A stretch of 64,000 nucleotides of DNA from Actinoallomurus liliacearum (GCF_039542035.1 NZ_BAABHJ010000023.1:186001-250000); one strand, 5' to 3'. Positions 24,526 through 33,082 are shown, counted from the stretch's first letter. The notes: generated by a model from the letters alone, not told the origin. A program made the numbers and translations.

Positions 24526-25378
24526 GGACGGCCTGGATCGCCGGGGAGGCCCAGCGGGAGCGGGGGCGGAGTAGCCAGAGCCGTTGCTCGGCCAGGTCGG
24601 GAGGCCGCAGCCGTACGAGACGGCCGTCGGCGAGTTCTTCGGCGACGGTGACGGTCGGCAGCAGGGCCAGGCCGAGACCGGCCGCGACACAGCGCTTCAC
24701 CGTCTCGACGCCGCCGAACCGGGGCTGGGCCACCGGGGTTCCGGCGGCGGACATCAGGGCGGCGAGGTCGTCACTGTACGCGCAGCCCTCCTCCAGCAGG
24801 AGGACGCCCGTCGCCGCGAGTTCCGCGGGGGTGATCGGGCGGTCGCGGGGGAGGTCGCAGGCGGTGGACCCCACCAGGGACAGCTCGACCCGGCCCAGGT
24901 CGGCCACGTCGGCCTGGGGCGGGTCGACCGACGGTTCCAGGAGGAGGGCGAGGTCGGCGCGGCGTTCCGTGATCGCCGTCAGCGCGGTACGGGTGTCGGC
25001 GGGGAAGAGCGAGAGGCGGACCTCCGGCAGCCGCTCCCGGAACGTGGCGAGGAGCGGTGCCAGGTGGTAGGCGCACACCGACTCCGGGGCGCAGAGCCGT
25101 ACGGGACCGGTGGGCCGGGCGGCGTCGGCGGCCAGCTCGGCGAGCATGCGGTCCTCGAGGTCGAGGATCTGCTGGGCGCGTTCGGCGAGCAGCGTGCCCG
25201 CCTGGGTGGGGGAGACGCCACCGGGGTGCCGGTCGAGCAGCGGGGTGCGGGTCAGGCGTTCGAGCGCCTGGATGTGCGTGGTGACCGTCGACTGGACGAA
25301 TCCGAGCTCGGCGGCGGCCGCCGTGATCCCGCCGGCGCGTACGACCGCGAGGAAGCTGCGGAGCAGGCGCGTGTCCAT
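24482..25378 (-). CDS. LysR family transcriptional regulator
   Basis: A 298-residue LTTR. The N-terminal HTH is RLLRSFLAVVRAGGITAAAAELGFVQSTVTTHIQALERLTRTPLL in pieces (residues about 3-48), followed by the usual linker helix and a two-lobed effector domain with a cysteine at SLVGSTACDL. It is divergent from the phzF-like gene across a 66-bp gap containing a T-N11-A site, so control of that gene and of itself is likely. Its 3' end is tandemly duplicated beyond the stop codon. Confidence 0.9.
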   Translation of the reverse strand: MDTRLLRSFLAVVRAGGITAAAAELGFVQSTVTTHIQALERLTRTPLLDRHPGGVSPTQAGTLLAERAQQILDLEDRMLAELAADAARPTGPVRLCAPESVCAYHLAPLLATFRERLPEVRLSLFPADTRTALTAITERRADLALLLEPSVDPPQADVADLGRVELSLVGSTACDLPRDRPITPAELAATGVLLLEEGCAYSDDLAALMSAAGTPVAQPRFGGVETVKRCVAAGLGLALLPTVTVAEELADGRLVRLRPPDLAEQRLWLLRPRSRWASPAIQAVQTLLTETIPATSAP

Positions 25379-25408
25379 CGGAGTTCTCGATCCCTCTGAT
25401 CGATCTTT

Positions 25409-25423
25409 ATCGTTGGACGCGAT
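25409..25423. promoter_or_regulatory. Putative LysR box in the lysR-phzF intergenic region
   Basis: The dyad ATCG-N7-CGAT has the T-N11-A geometry (T25410, A25422) typical of LysR-type binding sites and lies between the two divergent starts. Confidence 0.5.
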
Positions 25424-25444
25424 GGTACCCGGGCCCGCAGAATC

Positions 25445-26338
25445 ATGGCCATGACGAACACCGCATCACAGACCCAGACTCAGGCAGCTCCGGCGGCCGT
25501 CCTTCGGTACACCGCCTTCGACGTGAACGGGGCGGGCGGCAATCCGGCCGGTGTCGTGCTCGACGCCCGTGGGATGGACGAGGCGCGGATGCAGGAGATC
25601 GCCGCCGAGGTGGGCTACTCGGAGACCGCGTTCCTGATCGAGGAGGCGGCGGATGAGCGCCGCTACCGGATCCGGTACTTCAGCCCGCTGGCCGAGGTGG
25701 CGTTCTGCGGCCACGCGACGATCGCCACGGCCGTCGCGCTGGCCGAGCGCGAGGGGGCCGGCGACGTCGTGTTCCGTACGTCCGCCGGAGAGGTGGCGGT
25801 CGGGACCCGCGAGGAGGACGGCCGGATCATGGCCACCCTGACCAGCGTCCCGCCCGCCGTTCGCGCGGCGGACGACGCCGACCTCGCCGCGGCGCTGACC
25901 GCTCTCCGCTGGGACGTGGCCGAGCTGGACCCGGCCCTTCCGCCGCGGATCGCGAACGCGGGCAACGACCACCTGGTTCTCGCCGCCGGTTCCCGCGAGC
26001 GGCTCGCCGATCTGGACTACGACTTCGAAGCGCTGGGCGACCTGATGGCCCGCCGGGGGTGGACGACCGTTCAGCTCGTGTGGCGGGAGAGCGAGACGGT
26101 CTTCCACGCGCGCGACCCGTTCCCGCCGGGCGGGGTCGTCGAGGACCCGGCCACCGGCGCTGCGGCCGCGGCCTTCGGCGCGTACCTGCGCGACTTGGAC
26201 CTCGTCGTGTCGCCGGCCCGGGTGACGATCCACCAGGGCGAGGACATGGGTCGGCCGAGTCGTCTGGTCGTGGACGTGCCGTCCGGGGCGGACTCCGGGA
26301 TTCGAGTGAGCGGTACGGCGGCTCCGATCGGCGGCTGA
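25445..26338 (+). CDS. PhzF family isomerase/epimerase-like protein
   Basis: A 297-residue protein of the PhzF/diaminopimelate-epimerase fold. It shows RYTAFDVNGAGGNPAGVVLD, the catalytic Glu60 in GYSETAFL, the second-half RYFSPLAEVAFCGHATIATA and the final DPATGAAAAAFGAYL motif. It lacks phenazine neighbours, so a role outside phenazine synthesis is likely. ATG 25445 is used; ATG 25451 is equally plausible. Probable control is by the adjacent LysR protein. Confidence 0.88.
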   Translation: MAMTNTASQTQTQAAPAAVLRYTAFDVNGAGGNPAGVVLDARGMDEARMQEIAAEVGYSETAFLIEEAADERRYRIRYFSPLAEVAFCGHATIATAVALAEREGAGDVVFRTSAGEVAVGTREEDGRIMATLTSVPPAVRAADDADLAAALTALRWDVAELDPALPPRIANAGNDHLVLAAGSRERLADLDYDFEALGDLMARRGWTTVQLVWRESETVFHARDPFPPGGVVEDPATGAAAAAFGAYLRDLDLVVSPARVTIHQGEDMGRPSRLVVDVPSGADSGIRVSGTAAPIGG

Positions 26339-26427
26339 GGTCCGCGCCGCTCGTCGGAGGCCTGTCCAGGCGCGCGCCGCGGACACGGTGGCGCGCGCCT
26401 GGTGAGGCTCCGTCGACGAGCGGGGAA

Positions 26428-27378
26428 TCAGCAGGCCGGTACGGCGTGTCCGCCCTTGACGAGGCTCAGCGCACCGGCCTTGACGTATCCGGCGTGCCCG
26501 TGGATGCGGACGCGGTACCAACCCGCGTCGGAACCGGTTCCGTCGGCGCAGTAGACGAGGCCTTTGTCACCCACGTCGAAGGGTCCGATGGCCGTAAGCG
26601 CGGTGGGGCCGAGTGGCGAGGGGTTGGACACGACCGTGCCGTCGGCCGTGGCGATGACGTACGGGAGGGTCTGGCCGGCGGTCAGCCGCGGTCTGACGTG
26701 GAAGCCGTCGGCGACCCAGGCGTCGGTCCGGTCGGTCGCCGCCCGGGTCACCGCCTGGGCGAGGTCATCTCGGGTGAGCCGGTCGGGCTTCGCCTTCTTG
26801 TAGAGGCCGATGCCGACCTGGACCGAGAGGTTGTCCGCCGGGTCGTTGTTGTCGATCTTCTGCTGCGTGTCCTGGGCGGTGGTCTCGTCGAAGCCCGCGG
26901 CCATGCCCACGTAGCCGTAGTGGATGTTGGACCAGACGTCGTAGTTCACGCGGACGTCGGTGCCGGGAACATCGCTGAACAGCCCGGTGCCATCCTGGAG
27001 CCGGTACATCGCGGCGAGCTTCGGCTTGTGGTCCCACTCGCAGTTCGGGCAGACCAGGGCGCCGAAGGACGTCAGGGCCGGCGTCGGATCCGGGTTCGTC
27101 CCGAGCTCTGTCTTGATCGTGTCGATCCGGTCACTCGTGGCGTTCTGCGTCATCTCTCGCCAGATGTAATCGACGATGTAGGCGAAACCGGTCTCATCGG
27201 CGGTGAAGCCGTCCTCGGAGAGCCGAAGCTCGCCGGCCGGGGCGTCGGGCTGGGCGTGGGCGGGCTGTGTCCCGAGGGCCGTCACGGACATCGCCAGGGT
27301 CGTCGTGATGGTGATGGCGAGCGCCAGGACGAGGCGGCGCAACGGAGTGCGGGTGGTCGGAGCCGGGAGACGTTTCAC
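26428..27378 (-). CDS. Secreted protein with polymorphic toxin type 44-like domain and SH3-like tail
   Basis: A 316-residue exported protein. GTG 27378 has a perfect AAGGAGG and starts a signal peptide (VKRLPAP..., hydrophobic LVLALAITITTTLAM, cleavage near AHAQ). The middle region carries NYDVWSNIHYGYVGMAAGFD, closely resembling the polymorphic toxin type 44 (Ntox44) signature, with a preceding CPNCEWDHKPKLAAMYRL and a later HVRP segment. The last 60 residues (GLVYCADGTGSDAGWYRVRIHG, GYVKAGAL) look like an SH3b/cell-wall binding module. Whether it is a toxin or a secreted hydrolase-like relative is not settled. No immunity gene is adjacent. Confidence 0.65.
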   Translation of the reverse strand: MKRLPAPTTRTPLRRLVLALAITITTTLAMSVTALGTQPAHAQPDAPAGELRLSEDGFTADETGFAYIVDYIWREMTQNATSDRIDTIKTELGTNPDPTPALTSFGALVCPNCEWDHKPKLAAMYRLQDGTGLFSDVPGTDVRVNYDVWSNIHYGYVGMAAGFDETTAQDTQQKIDNNDPADNLSVQVGIGLYKKAKPDRLTRDDLAQAVTRAATDRTDAWVADGFHVRPRLTAGQTLPYVIATADGTVVSNPSPLGPTALTAIGPFDVGDKGLVYCADGTGSDAGWYRVRIHGHAGYVKAGALSLVKGGHAVPAC

Positions 27379-27563
27379 GGCAGATCCTCCTTCTGCGGAA
27401 GCGGTCATCCCAGAAGTAGGCTCTGCGTCTTTGTTCGTCACCGTGCAGGTCATGCGGACAATCAATGGCGAACAATCCGGATCGGCCTCCCCGAGACGGC
27501 CTTCGGCGCGCGAGCCGTTTCCGGAGTTGAGGCGTCAGGTCGGCGGGACCGAGAACCGGAAGG

Positions 27564-28562
27564 TCAGGCAGCCTGGCCCGGACAGATCGGTGTGCAGAGG
27601 ACGTGACCGGCGGCGGATGAGGAGCCGCAGCAGGCCACCGCGGTGGTGAGCACCGGTCCGGCGGCCGCGAGCGGAGCGGTGAGGACCGCCGCCGCGACGG
27701 CGAACCCCAGCAGGGTGCGGACGGGGCCGAGCGGCCGGGTGCCGGCGATGAGGCGGCGCGCGCGGGCGCCCGTCGCCGAACCGCCTGCGGCCAGTACGGG
27801 CACCGGTGTCCCGGCCGGGACCGTGCCGGACAGCGTGAGCAGGCTCTCGGCGACGGTGAGACGGCCGGAGCGCTTCGCGGCGGCGTCGTCGGCGGCCAGT
27901 TCGACCAGGAAGGCGAGCTGTTCCCGCGCGGTGGTGAAGGGCGGAAGCGGGCCGAACGCCCGGACGAGGGCCTGGCTCGCGGTCAGCGCGAGGTGGTGGC
28001 GTTGGCGCAGGTGAGCCCGCTCGTGGGCGAGGACGGCGGTCAGCTGCGCGTCGTCGAGGGCCGCCAGCGCGCCGCTGGTGACGACGATCCGGCCCCGCCG
28101 GCCGGGAACGCAGTACGCGGCCGCCGTCGCGTGGTCGACGACGGTCACGCCGAGCCGGGTGTCGGCGCGGCCCACCAGGGCCAGCGCGTCGAGCCGCAAC
28201 CCTCGCTCGCGGGCGGCGGTACGGAACTCGGCGATCAGGCACCACGTGACGCGGGCCGTCACGGCGAGGGCGGCGACGGCGCCGGTCGCGGCCAGGACGC
28301 CCATCTCGGAGAAGGCGTCGGGGGCGCACGGCCAGTGCACGGGCCCGTAGCACCGGCCCGGGGCGACTCCGGCCCTCGTCGCGGCCGTGGTCGCGTTCAG
28401 CCCGGCCAGGATCAGCGAGCCGACGATGGAGGCGGACATGCCCAACCAGGCGGCGATGGCGAGGCGGGGAGCGCGCGACGGCCACCCGGCGCGCCGGAGC
28501 GCGGCCGTGCCGGCGGTCGCCAGCAACAGGGCGTGCCCCAGGAGGAGCAGCGTGACGATCAC
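27564..28562 (-). CDS. M56 family (BlaR1-like) membrane metallopeptidase
   Basis: A 332-residue integral-membrane zinc peptidase. TM segments are at about 1-20, 33-55 and 90-110, then a cytoplasmic catalytic domain with HERAH (180-184, HExxH) followed by ELAADDAAAKR (third ligand region), and a final TM (LLGFAVAAAVLTAPLAAAG). It lacks the penicillin-sensor domain of BlaR1. In this family the gene normally follows a blaI-type repressor, and its GTG start overlaps an upstream TGA (GTGA); here that upstream frame is only a 22-codon stub next to a transposon, so normal regulation is probably lost. Confidence 0.85.
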   Translation of the reverse strand: MIVTLLLLGHALLLATAGTAALRRAGWPSRAPRLAIAAWLGMSASIVGSLILAGLNATTAATRAGVAPGRCYGPVHWPCAPDAFSEMGVLAATGAVAALAVTARVTWCLIAEFRTAARERGLRLDALALVGRADTRLGVTVVDHATAAAYCVPGRRGRIVVTSGALAALDDAQLTAVLAHERAHLRQRHHLALTASQALVRAFGPLPPFTTAREQLAFLVELAADDAAAKRSGRLTVAESLLTLSGTVPAGTPVPVLAAGGSATGARARRLIAGTRPLGPVRTLLGFAVAAAVLTAPLAAAGPVLTTAVACCGSSSAAGHVLCTPICPGQAA

Positions 28563-28626
28563 CGCGGCCGCCGGTCGGCGTCCTTGGCGGCGTCGAGCGC
28601 GCGGCGGGCGGCGGCCGGCTCCATCC
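28559..28626 (-). pseudogene. Stub of a BlaI-type repressor gene cut by the TnpB element
   Basis: The frame coupled to the M56 start by a GTGA overlap reads MEPAAARRALDAAKDADRR and ends. An Ala/Arg-rich tail like this is common at the C terminus of actinobacterial BlaI proteins. The frame runs straight into the end of the IS200/IS605-type element at 28632, and no matching 5' part was found on the far side, so most of the gene is missing. The identity as blaI is inferred from position. Confidence 0.45.
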
Positions 28627-28636
28627 TCTCCTTGAC

Positions 28637-28790
28637 TTTCCTCCCCCTCGTGAACGAGTGGGATTCCTACGGATTGCGCCGCAGGTTTTCCTGCTTCAGT
28701 GTCGACGGCCTGGGCGGAATACTCCGCCCAGGTCTTACACCGGCTCCACAGGCCGACACCGCCAGCCCGGCGGCCAGAATGTTCTTAGCT
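28637..28790 (-). ncRNA. Predicted omega RNA (reRNA) at the TnpB right end
   Basis: By analogy with known IS200/IS605 TnpB systems, an RNA covering the end of tnpB and the right-end hairpin would use the bases just beyond the element as its guide, here GGAGAGGATGGAGCCGG from the blaI stub. Exact 5' limit is unknown; only the right-end hairpin and GTCAA boundary are seen. Confidence 0.45.
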
Positions 28791-29863
28791 GCGTTCACGT
28801 CCCGGTCGTGGGTCGTGCCGCAGTGACACGTCCAGGTGCGGACGTTGAGGGGCATCTTCTCCTGCACGGTTCCGCAGGCCGAGCACAGTTTGGAGGAGGG
28901 AAACCAGCGGTCGACCGGGATCACTTTACGGCCGTACCAGGCGGCCTTGTACTCCAGCATGCTCCGGAATTGCGCCCAGGCGGCATCGGAGATGGCGCGG
29001 GCGAGTTTGTGGTTCTTTACCATGGTGCGGACGGTAAGGTCCTCGATCACGATCGTTTGGTTTTCACGAACGAGCCGAGTGGTGAGCTTGTGCAGGAAAT
29101 CCTGGCGTCGGTCGGCGATGCGGGCGTGGATGCGGGCGACCTTCCTGCGGGCCTTGACCCGGTTTGCGCCGTTCCCCTTGGCCTTGCGGGACAGTTCCCG
29201 CTGAGCCTTGGCGAGCCTGGCGCGGTCTCTGCGCTCGTGCCGGGGGTTGGCGATCTTCTCCCCGGTCGACAGGGTCAACAGGTGATCCAGTCCGGCATCC
29301 ACCCCGACCGTCGTGGTGGTGCCGGGCAGCGGCTTGACGCCGGGATCTTCGCACAGCAGGGACACGAACCAGCGGCCCGCCGAATCGCGGGAGATGGTCA
29401 CCGTGGAAGGCGCCGCCCCCTCGGGCAGGGGCCGCGACCAGACGATGTCCAGCGGTTCGCTCATCTTGGCCAGGGTCAGTTTTCCATTGCGGAAGCGGAA
29501 CGCGCTGGCGGTGTACTCCGCCGACGCCCGGGACCTCTTCTTCGACTTGAAACGCGGATACTTCGCCCGCTTAGCGAAGAAGTTCGCGAACGCTGTTTGC
29601 AGGTGCCGCAGCGCCTGCTGAAGTGGAACGGAGGACACCTCGTTCAGATAGGCCAGTTCCTCGGTCTTCTTCCAGGCGGTCAGCATCGCCGAGATGGCGT
29701 TGTAGGTGATCCGCTCCTGCCTGAGCGCCCAGGCATCGGTGCGGGCCCCAAGCGCCAGGTTGTAGACCTTCCGGACGCATCCGAACGTGCGCGACAGCTC
29801 GGCTGCCTGCGCATCGGTCGGATAGAAGCGGTACTTAAAAGCACGCTTCACGCCAGTGGTCAT
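28667..29863 (-). CDS. tnpB: RNA-guided endonuclease TnpB
   Basis: A 398-residue TnpB, ancestor-type of Cas12 nucleases. It begins MTTGVKRAFKYRFYPT and has a helical N-terminal region, then the RuvC domain with all three acidic residues present: Asp189 (VGVDAGLDHL), Glu274 (IVIEDLTV) and Asp355 (HDRDVNAAKNI). The zinc ribbon is Cys327-x2-Cys330 ... Cys346-x-Cys348. No frameshift is seen, so it may be active. ATG 29863 is used; a TTG three codons upstream is weaker. It is a single-gene element inserted between the M56 gene and the luciferase-like operon. Confidence 0.93.
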   Translation of the reverse strand: MTTGVKRAFKYRFYPTDAQAAELSRTFGCVRKVYNLALGARTDAWALRQERITYNAISAMLTAWKKTEELAYLNEVSSVPLQQALRHLQTAFANFFAKRAKYPRFKSKKRSRASAEYTASAFRFRNGKLTLAKMSEPLDIVWSRPLPEGAAPSTVTISRDSAGRWFVSLLCEDPGVKPLPGTTTTVGVDAGLDHLLTLSTGEKIANPRHERRDRARLAKAQRELSRKAKGNGANRVKARRKVARIHARIADRRQDFLHKLTTRLVRENQTIVIEDLTVRTMVKNHKLARAISDAAWAQFRSMLEYKAAWYGRKVIPVDRWFPSSKLCSACGTVQEKMPLNVRTWTCHCGTTHDRDVNAAKNILAAGLAVSACGAGVRPGRSIPPRPSTLKQENLRRNP

Positions 29864-29959
29864 AACCAGCAAAGTATCATGTCAATGTCTCGCAAGTGCT
29901 GGGGACACCGAATCGCCGCGGCAGGGATTCGGCTATCCCTGCCCTGCTGCACAGATGTC

Positions 29960-30002
29960 CGATTCCTCCCCGCCCTGAAGCGTCGGGTCCCCTCGGGCGG
30001 AC
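29960..30002 (-). mobile_element. Solo right-end-like fragment of a second TnpB element
   Basis: The minus strand reads GACCCGACGCTTCAGGGCGG followed by GGAGGAATC, the usual hairpin string of actinobacterial TnpB-element right ends. It has no tnpB of its own and lies about 75 bases beyond the left end of the intact element. Confidence 0.5.
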
Positions 30003-30037
30003 TCTGATGCAATGAATGAGGGCGCACGGCCGGGCGC

Positions 30038-30913
30038 TCACACCCGGGCGATGACCTCCTCGGCGAAGCGCTCCATGGTCGCGATCTTGAGGGCCAGGCC
30101 GGAGCAGCGCCGCTTCTCCTCCTCCGTGGCGAGCCACCAGGGGGCGGCCATCGTCCCGTCGACGCCACGCTCCCGCCACTTCCGGTACAGCGACGGGCTC
30201 GGCATCGCCCCGATCGGCGCGATGACCCGCAGGTCGTCGAGCTTGCGACCGTGGTCGGCGAGGTGCGCGGACAGGCGTTCGAGCAGTTCGGCCAGCCGGT
30301 CCTCCGAATAGATCCGGTTGCCGATCCACCCATCGGCGAACCGGGCCGTACGGCGCAGCGCCGCGTCGCTGTCCCCGCCGACGTACACCGGGATCGGATC
30401 GGAGGGGGCCGGCGCGATGCTCAGCGGTCCGAAGTCGTACCGGTCGCCGTGGTGCTCGACCGGCCCGCCGCGCCAGAGCGCACGCAGGGCCGGCAGCATC
30501 TCGTCGAGCCGGCGGCCGCGTGTGTGGAAGTCCTGGCCGGTCTGCCGGAACTCGTCCGCGCACCAGCCGACGCCGACGCCGAACCGGACGCGGTTCCCGG
30601 ACAGCACCGCCGCGGTCGACACGGCCTTCGCCACGGTGAACAGGTCGCGGGCCGGGGCGATGTAGACGTTCGTGGCGAAGTTCAGCCGGGAGGTGACCGC
30701 GGCCATCGCACCGATGGTCACCCAGGCGTCCGGCCAGTGCGTCGCCGCGTCGTACGGCGGCTCGCCCGTCCTGGAGTACGGGTAGCGGGACTCATAGCGG
30801 GCGTGGAACAGGTGGTCCGAGACGGTCAGGGTGTCGTACCCCAGCCGATCGGCCGCCTGCGCCAGCCCGACGAACTCCCCGGTCTCGTGAAATCCGCCCA
30901 GCCAGAATTCCAC
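30038..30913 (-). CDS. Luciferase-like (LLM class) F420/FMN-dependent oxidoreductase
   Basis: A 291-residue TIM-barrel oxidoreductase of the bacterial luciferase superfamily. It has the N-terminal strand EFWLGGFHETGEF, TVSDHLF, the RLNFATNVYIAPARD strand, then RVRFGVGVGWCADEFRQTG (the cofactor-phosphate loop), IPVYVGGDSDAALRR and ADGWIGN. These are typical of F420-dependent members. Its ATG lies 6 bases after the stop of another LLM gene, so it is the third gene of an operon headed by an alpha/beta hydrolase. The substrate is unknown. Confidence 0.87.
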   Translation of the reverse strand: MEFWLGGFHETGEFVGLAQAADRLGYDTLTVSDHLFHARYESRYPYSRTGEPPYDAATHWPDAWVTIGAMAAVTSRLNFATNVYIAPARDLFTVAKAVSTAAVLSGNRVRFGVGVGWCADEFRQTGQDFHTRGRRLDEMLPALRALWRGGPVEHHGDRYDFGPLSIAPAPSDPIPVYVGGDSDAALRRTARFADGWIGNRIYSEDRLAELLERLSAHLADHGRKLDDLRVIAPIGAMPSPSLYRKWRERGVDGTMAAPWWLATEEEKRRCSGLALKIATMERFAEEVIARV

Positions 30914-30919
30914 GGCCGA

Positions 30920-32170
30920 TCAGTCCGCGAACTCGGGGATGACCTTGGTGGCGAACAGCTCCAGGTTCCGTTTGACGGTGTCGAGCGGCAGCACGCCCTG
31001 CTGGCCCTGCATGTACAGGCCGAACCACTCCAGGTCGGGCATCCGGTCGAGCATCCGCTGGATGCCGCGCTTGACGTCGTCCGGCCCGCCGAGCAGCGCC
31101 ATCTCGACCTCGTTCATGCGCTTGAAATCGCCCTTCTCCGGGCTGATGGGGACGTGCTTGTCGTCCTCCTTCTTGCGCATGACCTCGAGGTACCCGAACG
31201 GCCCGAAGAACGCGGCGAAGTCCTTGGGCATGTTCCGCCCGTACGTCTCGATGGCGTCCTCACGGGTGTCCGCCATGCCGACGATCTTGAGGATGCCGGT
31301 GTGCTCTCCGAGCTTGTAGTCCCGGCCGCACTTGGCCGACTCCTCCTGGTAGAGCCGGGCCTTGGCGGCGTGGTCGTCGGGGTTCGGCGTGAACAGCCAC
31401 GGCAGGATGCCCTCCTGGGCCGCCCGGATCACGGACCGGTCGCTGATCGTGAACGGCTGCCACAGCTCCGGATAGGGGTTCTGGTACGGCCGCGGGCACA
31501 CCGCCACCGAGCGGATCACGCCCTCGTCGTCGATCTCGCCCGGCGCGCCGAACGTCTTCGTCCACTCGGTGGCCGGCCACCCCTCGATGCCGTCGTACGG
31601 GAACGGCACCTGATAGTCGAGGACATCGCTCTTGTACTTCAGCGTGTCCTGCGTCCACGCCATCTTCATGATCTTCAGGACTTCGCCGAAGACGTCGAAG
31701 TTGCGGTTGTCGGACGCCGAACCGTCGGACCGCGCGGCCGCGGCGTGCCAGCGCTGGCCGAGCACGTTCATCCAGCGGTTCTGATAGCCGCGGGCGACGC
31801 CGAGGCGCAGCCTTCCCTTGGAGAACTGGTCGAGCAGCGCGACGTCCTCGGCGGCGCGGATCGGGTCCCACGCCGGCAGGACCAGGCCGAGCGGGGCCAG
31901 CAGGATCCGCTCGGTGCGGGCCGCCAGGTCGGTGAGGAACATCAGCGGGTTGACCGAGAACTCCATGCCCTCGGAGTGGAAGTGGTGCTCGGTCATCATG
32001 AGGGCGTCGAAGCCGACCCGGTCCGCGTGCACCGCGATCTCGCGGACCTCGTGCAGCAGTCTCTGGTACGACTCGGTGTCCCGCCCGATGGGCCGCTTCG
32101 CCCTGGCGTTCGCCTCGGCGCTGTAGCCCGACCCCGGAATCTGCGGATTGAGGAAGATGGCGAACTTCAC
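30920..32170 (-). CDS. LLM class flavin-dependent monooxygenase-like protein
   Basis: A 416-residue luciferase-superfamily protein, longer than the F420 reductase types. It starts VKFAIFLNPQIPGSGYS at GTG 32170, which has AAAGGGG upstream and overlaps the hydrolase stop (GTGA). Internal landmarks are DRVGFDALMMTEHHFHSEG, ILLAPLGLVLPAWDPIRAAED and KGRLRLGVARGYQ, as in alkanal/limonene-type monooxygenases using reduced FMN. A partner flavin reductase is not adjacent. It forms an operon with the neighbouring hydrolase and second LLM gene under the shared palindromic operator. Confidence 0.85.
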   Translation of the reverse strand: MKFAIFLNPQIPGSGYSAEANARAKRPIGRDTESYQRLLHEVREIAVHADRVGFDALMMTEHHFHSEGMEFSVNPLMFLTDLAARTERILLAPLGLVLPAWDPIRAAEDVALLDQFSKGRLRLGVARGYQNRWMNVLGQRWHAAAARSDGSASDNRNFDVFGEVLKIMKMAWTQDTLKYKSDVLDYQVPFPYDGIEGWPATEWTKTFGAPGEIDDEGVIRSVAVCPRPYQNPYPELWQPFTISDRSVIRAAQEGILPWLFTPNPDDHAAKARLYQEESAKCGRDYKLGEHTGILKIVGMADTREDAIETYGRNMPKDFAAFFGPFGYLEVMRKKEDDKHVPISPEKGDFKRMNEVEMALLGGPDDVKRGIQRMLDRMPDLEWFGLYMQGQQGVLPLDTVKRNLELFATKVIPEFAD

Positions 32171-32979
32171 TGCGTTACCCCTTTGATCCATCGGTTCATG
32201 ACGAGCAGGAATTCCCTGGGGCGCTCCTCATGAAGGCGGTGGCCCGAGCCGGGCCAGGTCACGGTCGTCGAGGCGGGATGCGTGGACAGCGACTCGTCCC
32301 AGGCGGACAGGGCCGGGTCGAAACGGAAGGTGAGCACCGGGCACTCGCGGCGCTTGAGGTAGTCGTCACAGGCCGGCCGGCTGCCGATCTGGTCCTCGCC
32401 GGTGAACAGCCCGGCGAACGCCTCGGCCAGCACGTGCGGCGGCATGGCGAGCAGCCGCCGGGCGTGCCACACCTTGATCATCGGCGGGGTGACCGGCGTG
32501 TAGCACCACGCGTCGATCCGCAGCGCGGCGCCGGCGTCCGCCCGCAGCGCCCGTACCTGCGCCGGAGCGGCCGCCGAGATCTCGGGGGGATGGCCGTAGC
32601 CCGGATCCACGCAGACGAGCGCCTTGACCCGATCGGGGTGCTCGACCGCGAGGATGCTGACGATCTGGCCGCCCATCGAGTGACCGACCCCGATGACCTG
32701 CGGGATGTCCAGATGGTCCAGCAGTCGTACGAGATCGGCGGCCATGTCGCGCGGGTGGAACCCGCTCGGCGGGACCGAGGAGTTGCCGTGGCCGCGCACG
32801 TCGACGGAGATGACGCGGTGACGCGCCGCCAGGTCCGGCAGGTGCCAGGCCCATTCCTGGGAGTCCGAACCCCAGCCGTGCACGAGGAGGAGCGGCAGGT
32901 CGCCGGTTCCGTCGTCGGTGTAGAAGAGCCGAACGTCGCCTCCCGGCCGGCCCGGGTCCGCGAGGTCCGCGAACGGCAT
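32167..32979 (-). CDS. Alpha/beta fold hydrolase
   Basis: A 270-residue alpha/beta hydrolase with LLVHGWGSDSQEW (oxyanion), SVDVRGHGNSS, the nucleophile elbow GHSMGG (Ser101), the acid in FRFDPALSAWDES and the His in GSGHRLHEE. ATG 32979 follows GGAAAGGGG. It is the first gene of a three-gene minus-strand operon (hydrolase, two LLM oxidoreductases). An oxidase/hydrolase combination of this kind suggests oxygenation then ester or lactone cleavage of a small organic substrate; that pathway is inference. Confidence 0.85.
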   Translation of the reverse strand: MPFADLADPGRPGGDVRLFYTDDGTGDLPLLLVHGWGSDSQEWAWHLPDLAARHRVISVDVRGHGNSSVPPSGFHPRDMAADLVRLLDHLDIPQVIGVGHSMGGQIVSILAVEHPDRVKALVCVDPGYGHPPEISAAAPAQVRALRADAGAALRIDAWCYTPVTPPMIKVWHARRLLAMPPHVLAEAFAGLFTGEDQIGSRPACDDYLKRRECPVLTFRFDPALSAWDESLSTHPASTTVTWPGSGHRLHEERPREFLLVMNRWIKGVTQ

Positions 32980-33013
32980 GGCGCGCCCCTTTCCGTCGTG
33001 CCCGGCTGCACCG

Positions 33014-33061
33014 AACAAGCGCACGCTACATCAATCTATAATTACCGAGCAATCGCTTGGT
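33014..33061. promoter_or_regulatory. Two copies of the shared operator in a divergent promoter
   Basis: ACCGAGCA-AT-CGCTTGGT (33044-33061) has a perfect right half of the recurring palindrome, and AACAAGCG-CA-CGCTACAT (33014-33031) has a nearly perfect left half. They lie between the divergent hydrolase and LLM starts, one nearer each gene, so both operons may answer to the same regulator. Confidence 0.6.
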
Positions 33062-33082
33062 TGAACAACCTTCGGAGGGACG

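Larger units (their letters stand above)
28632..29885 (-). mobile_element. TnpB-only IS200/IS605-type element
   Basis: On the minus strand the element starts after TTGAC (29885-29881, putative target/TAM) with ATGATACTTTGC and ends with a hairpin-bearing right end (CCCACTCGT/ACGAG...GGG, 28643-28662) closing in GTCAA at 28632. It carries a full-length tnpB but no tnpA Y1 transposase, so it would need one in trans. Confidence 0.75.
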
